NCBI GenBank assembly: GCA_031287135.1
Contig: JAITTK010000101.1
Coordinates: 1-31,412 of the forward strand
Direction: 5' to 3'
DNA from: Candidatus Methanoplasma reticulitermitis
Lineage (GTDB): Archaea; Thermoplasmatota; Thermoplasmata; Methanomassiliicoccales; Methanomethylophilaceae
Length of the DNA: 31,412 nucleotides
Below the pieces are notes generated by a model. The model saw nothing but the letters and a program-made list of their open reading frames with translations, made no database searches and was not told the DNA's origin. Positions 20,863 to 29,683 of this stretch are shown here, in pieces; position 1 is the first letter of the stretch; each line of letters begins with the position of its first letter. Made by a program: the position numbers and the translations under genes.

Positions 20863-23664
20863 TTACTCACCTCCTCCCTCGAAGTCGGTATCGAGATCGT
20901 CGTAGTCCTCTCCTTCCTCTTCCTCGGTGTATTCCATCTCGTCCTTCTCTCTCGACCCGTAGTCGTCGCCTATGTCGCGGTCGTCTACTCCGAGGAGTTT
21001 GTCCGCATCGTCTCCGAGAACCTCTGCGAATAGGTCATCGAGGTCTATGGCCTTCCCCCTCACCGTCCTGGACGGATCCACTCCGTCCTCTCCGTACTTG
21101 AATTGTATGACGGTCCCCACCGTATTCCTGACGGTCCCGTCGGACGTGAGCTTCAGGTCCTCGAGAGCGGATACGAGCCTTCTCTGCATGTAACCCGATC
21201 TGGACGTCCTCACTGCGGTATCGACGAGACCTTCTCTCCCTCCCATTGCGTGGAAGAAGAACTCTGTCGGATTAAGGCCGGTCTTGTAGGAATTGGAGCA
21301 GAAACCTCTTGCGTACGCACCCAGATCGCCTTTGTGGAAATGCGGAAGCGTCCTGTTCCAGTATCCTCTGGCCAGTCTTTCCCCGCGGACCGCCTGCTGA
21401 CCCACGCAGCCTGCCATCTGGGACAGATTGAGCATGGATCCGCGAGCGCCGGACTTGGCCATTATGACCGCGGGATTGGAAAGTCCCAGGTGTTTTCCCG
21501 CAACGCGTCCTGCCTCGTCACGCGCCTGACCGAGTACCTTCATCACCCTGACCTCGAGCGTCTCCCTGAGGGAACGTCCGGGCATCTGGTCGAGCGTCCC
21601 GTTCTGGAATGAGTCCACCAGATCCGAAACCTGGCCGATACACTCCTGATTATAGTTTGTTATCTGAAGTGCGGCCTCCTCGGGTATGTCCTCGTCGCCG
21701 ATGCCGGTGCTGAACCCGTGATTCATGATCGCGCCGAGGGCCAGCCTCGTTACCTCATTGATGAATCTGGCTGCCCTGTCCGAGCCGTAATCGCGTGCTA
21801 TCCTGTCCAGGATCTTACCTTTGCTGTTACCTATGCCTTTCGCATCGATAGTACCGCAAAGCAGCTGTCCGTTGCGTATCTTGACGTACGCATCGAACGG
21901 ACAGTTCTCCCTCGTGCAGACGTCGCAGTTCTGACATATGTTCGCCTTGAATGTGGTCCTGAAGTCGTTGGGCAGCACGATGGAGAACAGCTGCCTTCCG
22001 GTCCAGTACTCATTGCCGTCATCGTCCGCCATCGGCTTCGGGATCTCTATGCCCTGCATCTTCGAGAGGATGTTCATCGCCTCGAACCTGTCGAACCGCG
22101 GGTTGTCGTGAGTGAGGAAATACGCACCGGTTATGTGGTCATGGATGGCCCCGATGATCGGGCCTCCGTACCTCGGGGAAAGGATGTTCTCCTGGACCTG
22201 CATCAGTATGCGGGCCTCCGCACGCGCCTCGTCGGACTGCAACACATGGAGGTTCATCTCATCCCCGTCGAAATCCGCATTGTACGGAGGACAGTCGCAC
22301 AGATTGAATCTGAATGTCCTTCCGTCCATTATCCTGACGCGGTGAGCCATCATGGACATCCTGTGCAGGGACGGCTGCCTGTTGAACAGGACGACGTCCC
22401 CGTCCATCAGCTGCCTTTCTATGGTATAGTCTATGTCTATGTTCTCCGCGACCTCTTCAGCGTTGCGGTCGGTGACCCTTATCCTTCTTCCGTCGGACCT
22501 TATCACATAGTTGACTCCCGGACGGTATCCGTTCTCCATCGAAGGTGCCGGGCCGCGGGCCACTATCTCCCTGAGCTTCCCGATATTGTGCTCGTTGACA
22601 TGCACCGGGACCGTCAATTCCCTCGCAGCTATGAACGGGACCCCAACTTCATTTATGGACAGCAGAGGATCCGGGGATATTACAGTACGCGCCGAGAAAT
22701 TTACACGCTTACCGGAAAGATTGGACCTGAAACGTCCTTCTTTGCCCTTGAGCCTCTGTGCCAGGGTCTTCAGCGGGCGGCCCGATCTGTGTCTCGCCGG
22801 CGGTATACCGGACGTCTGGTTGTCGAAGTATGTCGTCACGTGGTACTGCAACAGCTCCCATAGGTCCTCGACGATCAGCTGAGGCGCTCCCGCATCGCGG
22901 TTCTCCCTGAGCCTCTGATTGATCCTGAGGACATCCACCAGCTTGTGCGTCAGATCATCTTCGGACCTGTCTCCGGAATCGAGTGTTATGGAGGGCCTCA
23001 CCGTGACCGGCGGGACCGCGAGCGCGGTCAGCACCATCCATTCCGGCCTGCATGTCGCGGGATCCATTCCGAGTGTCTTCAGGTCCTCGTCGGGTATGCG
23101 TTCCAGCCTCTCGCGCACCTCCTTGGGGGTGAGCTTGTGGTTGTCATCAACCTCCCTGAATGTCGTCGGTTTATCCAATTTTATTTTTATCTGCTCGGTT
23201 CCGCAGTACGGGCACACGCCTTTGTTCGATGCGTCCTTGGCCGTCTCTTTGGAGAAGTTCTTGAGTTCGATGGTCCCTCCTCCGAGGTCCCTCATCTCCG
23301 ACATATCGCCTCTGCGGGATTCGATCTGTTCCGCGGTGAGCATTATCCTGCCGCAGTTGCGGCATGTGCTCTCCAGCATGAGTTTTATGTCCTTGATGAA
23401 ACCGACATGTATCACCGGCATGGCCAGATCTATGTGCCCGAAGTGCCCCGGGCACTCATCGACCTTGCAACCGCAGGTCTTGCATCTGAGTCCGGGTTCG
23501 ATTACACCCATGTGGGGGTCCATCAGACCCATCTCGATCGGGTATCCCTCATCGTCATACGTGTCCGCCGTGATAATCTTCGTCGCAGACATTCTTCTTA
23601 TTTCATCCGGTGATACACAGGAGAATTTGATCGATCCGATCCTCTTGGTTATTCCACGCATCAT
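20863..23664 (-). CDS. rpoA1: DNA-directed RNA polymerase subunit A'
   Basis: This 933-aa protein is the N-terminal part of the largest subunit. It holds the catalytic magnesium site NADFDGDEMN at about residues 463-472. The clamp zinc site is CKTCGCKVDECPGHFGH (C61, C64, C71, H74), with a second cysteine set in CRNCG and CPYCG. The lid/rudder region and the VNFSARTVISPDP and LFNRQPSLHRMSMM segments are typical. The last roughly 40 residues are strongly acidic (EEEEGEDYDDLDTDFEGGGE), which is unusual in extent. The first ATG overlaps the rpoB stop as ATGA, with GGAGG 8 nt upstream. Confidence 0.98.
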   Translation of the reverse strand: MMRGITKRIGSIKFSCVSPDEIRRMSATKIITADTYDDEGYPIEMGLMDPHMGVIEPGLRCKTCGCKVDECPGHFGHIDLAMPVIHVGFIKDIKLMLESTCRNCGRIMLTAEQIESRRGDMSEMRDLGGGTIELKNFSKETAKDASNKGVCPYCGTEQIKIKLDKPTTFREVDDNHKLTPKEVRERLERIPDEDLKTLGMDPATCRPEWMVLTALAVPPVTVRPSITLDSGDRSEDDLTHKLVDVLRINQRLRENRDAGAPQLIVEDLWELLQYHVTTYFDNQTSGIPPARHRSGRPLKTLAQRLKGKEGRFRSNLSGKRVNFSARTVISPDPLLSINEVGVPFIAARELTVPVHVNEHNIGKLREIVARGPAPSMENGYRPGVNYVIRSDGRRIRVTDRNAEEVAENIDIDYTIERQLMDGDVVLFNRQPSLHRMSMMAHRVRIMDGRTFRFNLCDCPPYNADFDGDEMNLHVLQSDEARAEARILMQVQENILSPRYGGPIIGAIHDHITGAYFLTHDNPRFDRFEAMNILSKMQGIEIPKPMADDDGNEYWTGRQLFSIVLPNDFRTTFKANICQNCDVCTRENCPFDAYVKIRNGQLLCGTIDAKGIGNSKGKILDRIARDYGSDRAARFINEVTRLALGAIMNHGFSTGIGDEDIPEEAALQITNYNQECIGQVSDLVDSFQNGTLDQMPGRSLRETLEVRVMKVLGQARDEAGRVAGKHLGLSNPAVIMAKSGARGSMLNLSQMAGCVGQQAVRGERLARGYWNRTLPHFHKGDLGAYARGFCSNSYKTGLNPTEFFFHAMGGREGLVDTAVRTSRSGYMQRRLVSALEDLKLTSDGTVRNTVGTVIQFKYGEDGVDPSRTVRGKAIDLDDLFAEVLGDDADKLLGVDDRDIGDDYGSREKDEMEYTEEEEGEDYDDLDTDFEGGGE

Positions 23665-26600
23665 GTGAGGTCCTCCAGCTGAAGCCTCATGGCTACACCA
23701 AGAGACAGCAGTTCATCCATAAGCAGCTTGAATGCATACGATGTCTGTACGAGATATATGCTCGAGTTGTTTTTGCACACAGGGCAGTACAGCGACCCGT
23801 GCCTGTCCATTATGGCTATGTGCCCGCATGCGGGGTTCCCGCAGATGTACTGCTGGGTCCCGTCGGATTCATCGAGCAGACGGTCCTTGATCACCATCGC
23901 GGCCCCGTGACCGATAAGACAGTCGCGCTCCATCTCCCCGAATCTGAGACCTCCCTGCCTGGAACGTCCTTCCGTGGGTTGTCTAGTCAGTATCTGGACG
24001 GGTCCTCTCGAACGGACGTGCATCTTGCCGCTGACCATGTGGTGCAGCTTTTCATAGAATATCACACCGGTGTAAACCTCGGTCTGGATCATTCTTCCCG
24101 TTCTCCCGTCGTACATGGCCTCCTTGCCGTGTATTCCGAAACCGTTTTTGACGAGCGCATCGCGTATCGCGTCCTCCCTCTCTCCGGAGAATGCCGTCCC
24201 GTCTATTATGCGTCCTTCCATTGCGCCGACCTTGCCGGCTATCATCTCGAGCACGTGCCCGATGGTCATACGGGACGGGATACCGTGTGGATTCACAACC
24301 AGATCCGGAGTCACCCCCTCTGCGGTGAACGGCATGTCGCACTGGTCCACAAGCCTTCCGACAACACCTTTCTGCCCGAATCTGGAACAGAACTTGTCGC
24401 CGAGCTCGGGGATCCTTTCGTCCCTCACCTTCACGCGCACGAGCCTTGATCCGTTCTCGGATTCCGTGACCATGACCGAGTCTACATACCCTTTCTCTCC
24501 CGGCCTGACCGTGACCGATGTCTCCCTCCTCTTCTGAGGTGTCAGGAAGTCGGTCTCCTCCTCGAGGAATCTGGGCGGCGATGTCTTACCAATGAGGACA
24601 TCGCTGCCGGTCACCTCGGATTCCGGAGATATCAGACCGTCCTCCCCGAGTGAGGCGTAGGCGAAGTCCGCACGCGCACCCATTATGTCCGGGGACGGTA
24701 TCTCGAAGTGATCCTCCTGTCCGCCCGGGTAGCGACGCTCTTCGGCACGGTACGACCTCAGGAACGACGACCTGCCCAGCCCTCTTTGGACCGAGCTCTT
24801 GTTCATGACGAGCGCATCTTCTATGTTGTACCCGTGGTAAGAGAGGACGGCCACACAGAAATTCTGTCCCGCCGGCCTGTGATTGTATCCCATGAATTCC
24901 ATCGTCTGGGTCTGGACCATCGGAACCTCCGGGTAATGCATTATGTGCCCTCTCGTGTCGGGCCTTATGCGGTAGTTGGCCGCGGGTATCCCGAGGGCCT
25001 GTTTGGCCATTCCAGCACCCATCGTCACACGGGGTGCGGAGTTATGTTCCGGATAGGGGACTATCCCGGATGCGACACCCAATATCACCATCGGGTCGAT
25101 TTCCATGTGGGTGTGCCCTCTCGTGATCTTCTGAGGGGCGGAAAAGTCCTCGGTGCACCATTTGCACCTGAGCACGGCATCTTCTTCCAGTCCGGGGTTC
25201 ATCCAGTCGACATCCGTCGGGGACAGTGCGTGACCGCACAGTTCACATCTTTTCGGGACATCGTACGCATCCACGGCGACAAGCGAATCCTCTTCTTCCT
25301 CCGCGTCCACCCACTCTACTATTCCTTCTTTGAACAGGTCATTCCATGTTACTTTCCCTTCTCGCATGCCTTCGACATGCTTCCTGGTGATCATCGTCCT
25401 GCCGTCTTTCAGTATCAGGAGGGGACGCCTCAGACGGCCCTCGTCGCAGTTGATGATCACTTCCTTCATCTCTTCATCATGGCGTATGTTGATGCAGTTG
25501 GAGAGAAGACCGTATCTTCTGCGGTCCCTTATCTCCGATACGAGTTTGTCCGCATCTTTGTGGGTACCCACCAGGTCCCCGTTGATGTATACTCTCGTAC
25601 CATCCTCTTTGACGGTTCCTAGACCCAGCTCCTTAAGAGTCCATTTGACGTCCGTCTCCGGATATCCTTCGGATACATCTATTATGAGCGCGGCGTTCTT
25701 GACGAGACCGCAGTTCTGTCCTTCAGGTGTCTCGGACGGACAGAGTCTCCCCCACTGAGTAGGGTGTAGGTCACGGGCCTCGAAGTGAGGCTGACTCCTC
25801 GTCAGGGACGATGTGACCCTCCTGAGATGGGACATGGCCGACATGTTGGATGTCCTGTCGAGAAGCTGTGATACACCGGCACGGCCTCCGACCCAGTTGC
25901 CCGTGGCCAGTGCGTGCAGCAGCTTATGCGTCAGGAGATCCGGCCTTATGGATGAGGATATGTTGAAATCGCTCTTTTTCCTTCCCCAGTTCCTCTCCAA
26001 CTGATATTTCAGATCTTTCATGAGGCTGCTGAAACTCGTCCTGAACAGGTCCTCCATGAGGTCTCCGGAGAGTTTCAATCTCTTGTTGGCATAGTGATCC
26101 TTGTCATCCTCTTTCCTCTTTTTGAGGGACAATTCGAGCACGGAGCGCGCTATGCGCCCCAGGAATATGGCCTTCTTCATGCGGTCCGCCTCGGTATCTC
26201 CGAGGTGCGGAAGCAGTGAGCGGTCGAGTATGCTCTCGACTTTCTTGGTCCTGTACTCCTTGGCCTGACCGGCCGCGAAATTCCTCTCGAGGAATAAGAC
26301 GGCATCTTCTTTAGTATGATATCCGTTCGGGGCGAAGTTCTTCTTATCAAGCGAACTCTCGATGTTCGCATACACGATATTGGCCATCGCTTCGTCGGAG
26401 ACTATGGTATCATAGATTTCCGCGTCGGATTCCATGCCGAGTGCTTTCATAAGCGCTATCAGCGGTATGGATCCGGATGCTACCGGCACGGAGACCATGA
26501 CCATCCCGTCTTTCTTCTTCTCCACGAGAGTGAGCGCGCGGTATCCGTCCTTCTGCGAGAACACCTTCGCGATCTCGACAGCGGATCCGTACTTCTCGTT

Positions 26601-27260
26601 ATATTCGACCATCACCCTGTTCTGGGCAAGGTCTTCCAGCGTGATCAGGGCCCTCTCGGTCCCGCCTATTATGAAATATCCTCCTGGTTCCCTGGGGTCC
26701 TCTTTGTGCCTGACGAGTTCCTGCAGGTATTCATCATCCGACAGCTTGCGGTCCGTGCTTTCTTCCAGGACGCGCTGGTTCAGATTGCATCCGCTCGACT
26801 TGACCATCATGGGCAGATCGCCTACGTGCACCCATTTGTCGCCCTCCGGTATCTCCTTCTCGACGCCGTCCTCATACACTTCGAACCTGACGAAGACAGG
26901 CGACATGTAATTAAGATTCCTGAGCCTGGCTTCCATGGGAGTGAGCTCGTGGCTGTAGCCGTTTGCTTCCATCACTTTGGGTTGGTCGATCCTTATGGTC
27001 GGTTTCGCCTGAGGGCTGATCTTGTTCTCATCGTCCCTTTTCCTACCTATCCTGATCTCCACATTCTTGCCGCCGGTGCGCTCGGGGTCCAGCTTGATCA
27101 CGCCGCGCTCGGCGTCATCGGTCGGCACCCTGATGTCATCGACGATCTTCTGCATCCTGCTGTTCGGGTTCCAGGCAGTGGCGAGGAAGTCGTCGAACGA
27201 CGCTATGTGATGGTTCACAATGTTCTTTTCCGCAAAATATAATTTAACCAAGTCCCTCAA
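23661..27260 (-). CDS. rpoB: DNA-directed RNA polymerase subunit B (undivided)
   Basis: This 1199-aa protein is the second-largest subunit in one piece, not split into B'' and B' as in many methanogens. Landmarks include SRMQKIVDDI near the N-terminus, the protrusion/lobe segment MVKSSGCNLNQRVLEES, and the fork/DNA-cleft region HPTQWGRLCPSETPEGQNCGLVKN. An internal zinc-like site is CELCGHALSPTD with CKWC. The catalytic cleft has KFCSRFGQKGVVGRL and VTPDLVVNPHGIPSRMTIG. The C-terminal zinc ribbon (CGNPACGH with CPVCK) precedes the end AMRLQLEDLT. It starts 4 nt after rpoH, so it is cotranscribed. An undivided B fits Thermoplasmata. Confidence 0.98.
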   Translation of the reverse strand: MRDLVKLYFAEKNIVNHHIASFDDFLATAWNPNSRMQKIVDDIRVPTDDAERGVIKLDPERTGGKNVEIRIGRKRDDENKISPQAKPTIRIDQPKVMEANGYSHELTPMEARLRNLNYMSPVFVRFEVYEDGVEKEIPEGDKWVHVGDLPMMVKSSGCNLNQRVLEESTDRKLSDDEYLQELVRHKEDPREPGGYFIIGGTERALITLEDLAQNRVMVEYNEKYGSAVEIAKVFSQKDGYRALTLVEKKKDGMVMVSVPVASGSIPLIALMKALGMESDAEIYDTIVSDEAMANIVYANIESSLDKKNFAPNGYHTKEDAVLFLERNFAAGQAKEYRTKKVESILDRSLLPHLGDTEADRMKKAIFLGRIARSVLELSLKKRKEDDKDHYANKRLKLSGDLMEDLFRTSFSSLMKDLKYQLERNWGRKKSDFNISSSIRPDLLTHKLLHALATGNWVGGRAGVSQLLDRTSNMSAMSHLRRVTSSLTRSQPHFEARDLHPTQWGRLCPSETPEGQNCGLVKNAALIIDVSEGYPETDVKWTLKELGLGTVKEDGTRVYINGDLVGTHKDADKLVSEIRDRRRYGLLSNCINIRHDEEMKEVIINCDEGRLRRPLLILKDGRTMITRKHVEGMREGKVTWNDLFKEGIVEWVDAEEEEDSLVAVDAYDVPKRCELCGHALSPTDVDWMNPGLEEDAVLRCKWCTEDFSAPQKITRGHTHMEIDPMVILGVASGIVPYPEHNSAPRVTMGAGMAKQALGIPAANYRIRPDTRGHIMHYPEVPMVQTQTMEFMGYNHRPAGQNFCVAVLSYHGYNIEDALVMNKSSVQRGLGRSSFLRSYRAEERRYPGGQEDHFEIPSPDIMGARADFAYASLGEDGLISPESEVTGSDVLIGKTSPPRFLEEETDFLTPQKRRETSVTVRPGEKGYVDSVMVTESENGSRLVRVKVRDERIPELGDKFCSRFGQKGVVGRLVDQCDMPFTAEGVTPDLVVNPHGIPSRMTIGHVLEMIAGKVGAMEGRIIDGTAFSGEREDAIRDALVKNGFGIHGKEAMYDGRTGRMIQTEVYTGVIFYEKLHHMVSGKMHVRSRGPVQILTRQPTEGRSRQGGLRFGEMERDCLIGHGAAMVIKDRLLDESDGTQQYICGNPACGHIAIMDRHGSLYCPVCKNNSSIYLVQTSYAFKLLMDELLSLGVAMRLQLEDLT

Positions 27261-27264
27261 AAGA

Positions 27265-27531
27265 TCACCCTTTGGTCACTAGTCTGTAGGCCACAAACTC
27301 CTGCGCGGTCTCGCTTTTTCTGACGATCCTGACGACGCGCCCTTCCGCTATCGGCCCGTATATGCTCTCCAGCACCTTTATGCCCGCATCGTTGTTCCTT
27401 ATCTTCGGAAGCTGGTCGCGCGTCATCCTCATCTCAGAGAGGATCTTCTCCGCATCTTCCTCAGACAAAAGATGATGTTCAGGTACAAGATCGTGCTTGA
27501 GCACGTTAAATGAGATATTGTCTGTTGCCAA
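27265..27531 (-). CDS. rpoH: DNA-directed RNA polymerase subunit H
   Basis: This 88-aa protein equals the C-terminal assembly domain of eukaryotic RPB5. FNVLKHDLVPEHHLLSEEDAEKIL opens it, followed by QLPKIRNNDAGIKVL and the RIVRKSETAQEFVAYRLV end. It is the first gene of the polymerase operon, as in other archaea. The start codon is TTG at 27531: the family's N-terminus begins here, there is no ATG or GTG nearby, and AGGTGA lies 6 nt upstream. A weak start codon on the lead subunit may limit its translation. Confidence 0.95.
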   Translation of the reverse strand: MATDNISFNVLKHDLVPEHHLLSEEDAEKILSEMRMTRDQLPKIRNNDAGIKVLESIYGPIAEGRVVRIVRKSETAQEFVAYRLVTKG

Positions 27532-27578
27532 ATTGGTTCACCTGCCCCTAATGCCCCGCTCCGGATCAGCGGGAAACT

Positions 27579-27590
27579 CGTTTAAGAAGT
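27579..27590 (-). promoter_or_regulatory. TATA box of the RNA polymerase operon
   Basis: ACTTCTTAAACG on the minus strand ends about 50 nt before the rpoH TTG. It predicts a leader of about 25 nt that includes the AGGTGA ribosome binding site. Confidence 0.4.
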
Positions 27591-27652
27591 GTGCTTCTTT
27601 CATTCCTTTCCTCATACTTGATCTGCCGTTGATCGCTCATGAAGATTCTCAG

Positions 27653-27726
27653 CGGGCCTGAAGGGATTCGAACCCTTGACCACCTGATTAAAAGTCAGAT
27701 GCTCTACCTAGCTGAGCTACAGGCCC
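27653..27726 (-). tRNA. tRNA-Lys (UUU)
   Basis: A complete 74-nt cloverleaf: acceptor GGGCCTG / CAGGCCC with G discriminator, D-arm GCTC / GAGC, anticodon stem TCTGA / TCAGG with loop CTTTTAA giving UUU, and T-arm AAGGG-TTCGAAT-CCCTT. CCA is not encoded and there is no intron. Confidence 0.97.
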
Positions 27727-28083
27727 TTAGATATCTTAAAGCTTGTAATGCGGAAGGAACTCTTCATTGTATATAATACCTTCTTGCGGTAGGTCCTCCG
27801 TCCGATTCCTTTTGGAAAAAGCCGGAGAAAAATATAGGTCTCATCCTCCGCCAATCGGATCGGTTATCGAAAATACCCGTATTTCGAATGATCCCCGCCG
27901 GCATTGTCTTCTGGTCAGACGTGCCTTTGTTCACACCGGCGGCGATCGGATCCTTCCGTCCGAAGATGAGCGCGCGACCACTTTTCCAACCATATACGGT
28001 GTTCCGGCGGGCCTCGGTCCGCGACGGATCCGCAACTTTACAACACGTCCGGCGAATGCGGACCGGGTCTGGATACGGATTAG
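27727..28083. other. Spacer between tRNA genes
   Basis: No gene is supported in these 357 nt. Short frames on both strands run into the tRNAs and show no recognisable protein. A TATA-like ATTATATAC on the minus strand at 27770-27778 lies about 48 nt before tRNA-Lys and would allow a leader of about 20 nt. I saw no SRP RNA or RNase P RNA core motifs. Confidence 0.5.
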
Positions 28084-28157
28084 TGGGCCCTGTCGGATTT
28101 GAACCGACGACCACCCGGTTATGAGCCGGGCGCTCTACCTGTCTAAGCTAAGAGCCC
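28084..28157 (-). tRNA. tRNA with CAU anticodon: elongator Met or Ile2
   Basis: A complete 74-nt cloverleaf: acceptor GGGCTCT / AGGGCCC (one G-U pair) with A discriminator, anticodon stem CCCGG / CCGGG with loop CTCATAA, and T-arm GTCGG-TTCAAAT-CCGAC. It is not the initiator, because the A1-U72-type start and initiator features are absent. The GGGC...GCCCA acceptor and the TGGTC variable region resemble archaeal tRNA-Ile2, whose C34 is modified to agmatidine, at least as well as elongator Met. It lies 20 nt downstream of tRNA-Asn and is probably cotranscribed. Confidence 0.93.
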
Positions 28158-28177
28158 CTTTGAAGAAGGAGTTATGG

Positions 28178-28250
28178 CGCCGTCGCACGGGCTTGAACCG
28201 TGGACCTTGTGATTAACAGTCACACGCTCTACCAACTGAGCTACGACGGC
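28178..28250 (-). tRNA. tRNA-Asn (GUU)
   Basis: A complete 73-nt cloverleaf: acceptor GCCGTCG / CGACGGC with G discriminator, D-arm GCTC / GAGC, anticodon stem TGTGA / TCACA with loop CTGTTAA giving GUU, and T-arm CACGG-TTCAAGC-CCGTG. CCA is not encoded. It is the first gene of a two-tRNA transcript. Confidence 0.97.
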
Positions 28251-28273
28251 CCGTGGAAAAAGCGAAAGGTTGA

Positions 28274-28286
28274 CGAATATTAAATG
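28274..28286 (-). promoter_or_regulatory. TATA box of the tRNA-Asn transcript
   Basis: CATTTAATATTCG on the minus strand is centred about 30 nt before the 5' end of tRNA-Asn. This is the expected place for an archaeal tRNA promoter. Confidence 0.55.
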
Positions 28287-28330
28287 ATTACGTTGACCGC
28301 GGACGGTGCCAATGCGCGTTAGATAAATAA

Positions 28331-28352
28331 TTGACATATATTCATATATCAA
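28331..28352 (+). promoter_or_regulatory. Inverted repeat overlapping the EamA transporter promoter
   Basis: The sequence has the dyad pattern TTGA-N-ATAT-N4-ATAT-N-TCAA, and its right half provides the TATA-like CATATATC about 35 nt before the ATG at 28383. A dimeric repressor site is plausible. The nearby winged-helix gene is a candidate regulator, by position only. Confidence 0.35.
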
Positions 28353-28382
28353 ATTAGTAATACTCGCCTCCGTGATAGCCTG

Positions 28383-29270
28383 ATGCACGGGAAAGAAAGA
28401 CTGCCGTACATGTCCGCATTCCTGATAATATGCATGGTATGGGGACTCAGCCTTGTCGTCGCATACGATCTCCTGGATACCGGTATACCGCCTTTCTTTC
28501 TTGTGGCTGTGACATACGGCCTCGGTGCACTCACCCTCGTCCCCGTGATGGCGGCCCGCAGATCCGTGAAGATCACCCGAGGCGAACTTAAATACGGTGC
28601 CATCGTGGGAGCGATAATATTCATCGCATTCGGTCTGCAGACCGTCGGACTCGAACATACCACACCGGCAAAGAGCGGTCTCCTGACCGTTCTGTATGTC
28701 CTGTTCGTGCCGATCCTGATCTCCGTTCTGAGGAAGAAGCTGTCTCTGAAGTCCATAATCTTCGCGGCAATCGGATTCACCGGGATAGCGATCATGTCCG
28801 GGATCACGGGCGGGGATGCGTCCATGAACATCGGGGATGTCCTGACGATAATGTGCGCCGTCGCGTTCGCGATACAGTTCATAGCCCTGGAGAAATACTC
28901 CTCCCGCCTGGATCCGGTGAACTTCACGTTCATCCAGATGCTGACCGCGACGGCAGTGGCGCTTCTGGTCAGCTTTTCGTTCGAAACCGGCAGATACGAC
29001 GGCATGGATCTTATCGGATCCTGGATCGGCCTTCTGTTCATGGGCCTCATCGTCACCGGTCTGGGATTCTTCGTACAGACTGCTGTACAGAGGAAGATCC
29101 CCGCCACGACGATATCGGTCATGTGCTGCACGGAATCCGTGTTCGCGCTGATATTCTCCTGGTTCCTCGGATACGATACGATCACCGCCCCTCTGCTGGT
29201 GGGTGCAACGCTAATAATATTGTCCACGCTGCTGTCATCGAGATACGAGAGCAGGGAACTGATGGATTGA
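28383..29270 (+). CDS. EamA/DMT-superfamily transporter
   Basis: This 295-aa protein has ten predicted membrane helices in two five-helix EamA repeats. The first repeat opens with FLIICMVWGLSLVVAYDLLD and includes FGLQTVGLEHTTPAKSGLLTVLYVLFVPIL. The second runs from DVLTIMCAVAFAIQFIALEKYS to VMCCTESVFALIFSWFLGYD. The ATSGFL-like motif after helix 3 and the GE/TESVF motif in helix 9 are typical of drug/metabolite exporters of the RhaT-EamA group. The substrate cannot be predicted. The ATG at 28383 is the first in frame after the promoter dyad. Confidence 0.9.
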   Translation: MHGKERLPYMSAFLIICMVWGLSLVVAYDLLDTGIPPFFLVAVTYGLGALTLVPVMAARRSVKITRGELKYGAIVGAIIFIAFGLQTVGLEHTTPAKSGLLTVLYVLFVPILISVLRKKLSLKSIIFAAIGFTGIAIMSGITGGDASMNIGDVLTIMCAVAFAIQFIALEKYSSRLDPVNFTFIQMLTATAVALLVSFSFETGRYDGMDLIGSWIGLLFMGLIVTGLGFFVQTAVQRKIPATTISVMCCTESVFALIFSWFLGYDTITAPLLVGATLIILSTLLSSRYESRELMD

Positions 29271-29299
29271 CCCGGATACGCACGTTCCGCGGCCGCCGG

Positions 29300-29635
29300 T
29301 CAGCCCTGCCTTATCCTGTTGATCCGACCGATGAGGTCATCGAAACGGTCCGGTAATCCGTTGATGAACTCCTCATAAAGTTCCGAGACCATTGCGCCCT
29401 CATTGGTGGCGACGATCAGTCCGTCCTTTTCCAGGAGTCTGAGTGAATACCTGACCTTGTGTCTCGGTATATTCAGTGCCTCGGACAACCGTATTATGCC
29501 TATCGGCTGCAGTTCCCTGGTGACCTTCAGCATCTCGATATGCCTGCCGATGAGGTCCACCTCTTCGGCCGCACGGCCAAACATCGAGATATCTTTCTCC
29601 ATGAGACAAAGATGACACTGCTCATTATTAATCAT
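29300..29635 (-). CDS. Winged-helix transcriptional regulator with N-terminal CxxC
   Basis: This protein of about 111 aa begins MINNEQCHLCLMEKDISMFG, with one CxxC pair. A long helix (IGRHIEMLKVTRELQPIG) follows, then a winged helix-turn-helix: IRLSEALNIPRHKVRYSLRLLEKDGLIVATNEGAMVS. The C-terminal helix FDDLIGRINRIRQG could mediate dimerisation. The CHLC motif suggests zinc binding shared across a dimer, or a redox switch, though only two cysteines are present. The ATG at 29635 is preferred; a GTG at 29659 would add 8 residues. It converges on the transporter gene, 29 nt away, and may regulate it. No named family is assigned. Confidence 0.8.
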   Translation of the reverse strand: MINNEQCHLCLMEKDISMFGRAAEEVDLIGRHIEMLKVTRELQPIGIIRLSEALNIPRHKVRYSLRLLEKDGLIVATNEGAMVSELYEEFINGLPDRFDDLIGRINRIRQG

Positions 29636-29683
29636 AGTGTCGAACGGGCCAAGAAGCACTTGACAGCAACCACGGAAGCTTGC

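Noticed and set aside
20862..20870. GTG start of rpoA2 at 20870
   Set aside because: That GTG lies inside the GGAGGTGA ribosome binding site of the ATG at 20861, which is therefore the better start.
21718..22863. Plus-strand open frame of 381 codons
   Set aside because: It is antisense to rpoA1, across the catalytic NADFDGD region, and has no motif of its own.
24708..25622. Plus-strand open frames of about 300 codons (also 26316-27242)
   Set aside because: They are antisense to rpoB, with low-complexity basic and aromatic composition.
27727..28083. Possible structured RNA (SRP or RNase P) in the tRNA spacer
   Set aside because: I looked for the SRP helix 8 core and RNase P core motifs on both strands and did not see them. 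A covariance-model search would decide.
27764..28124. Overlapping open frames in the tRNA spacer
   Set aside because: They run into or through tRNA genes on both strands and show no protein similarity.
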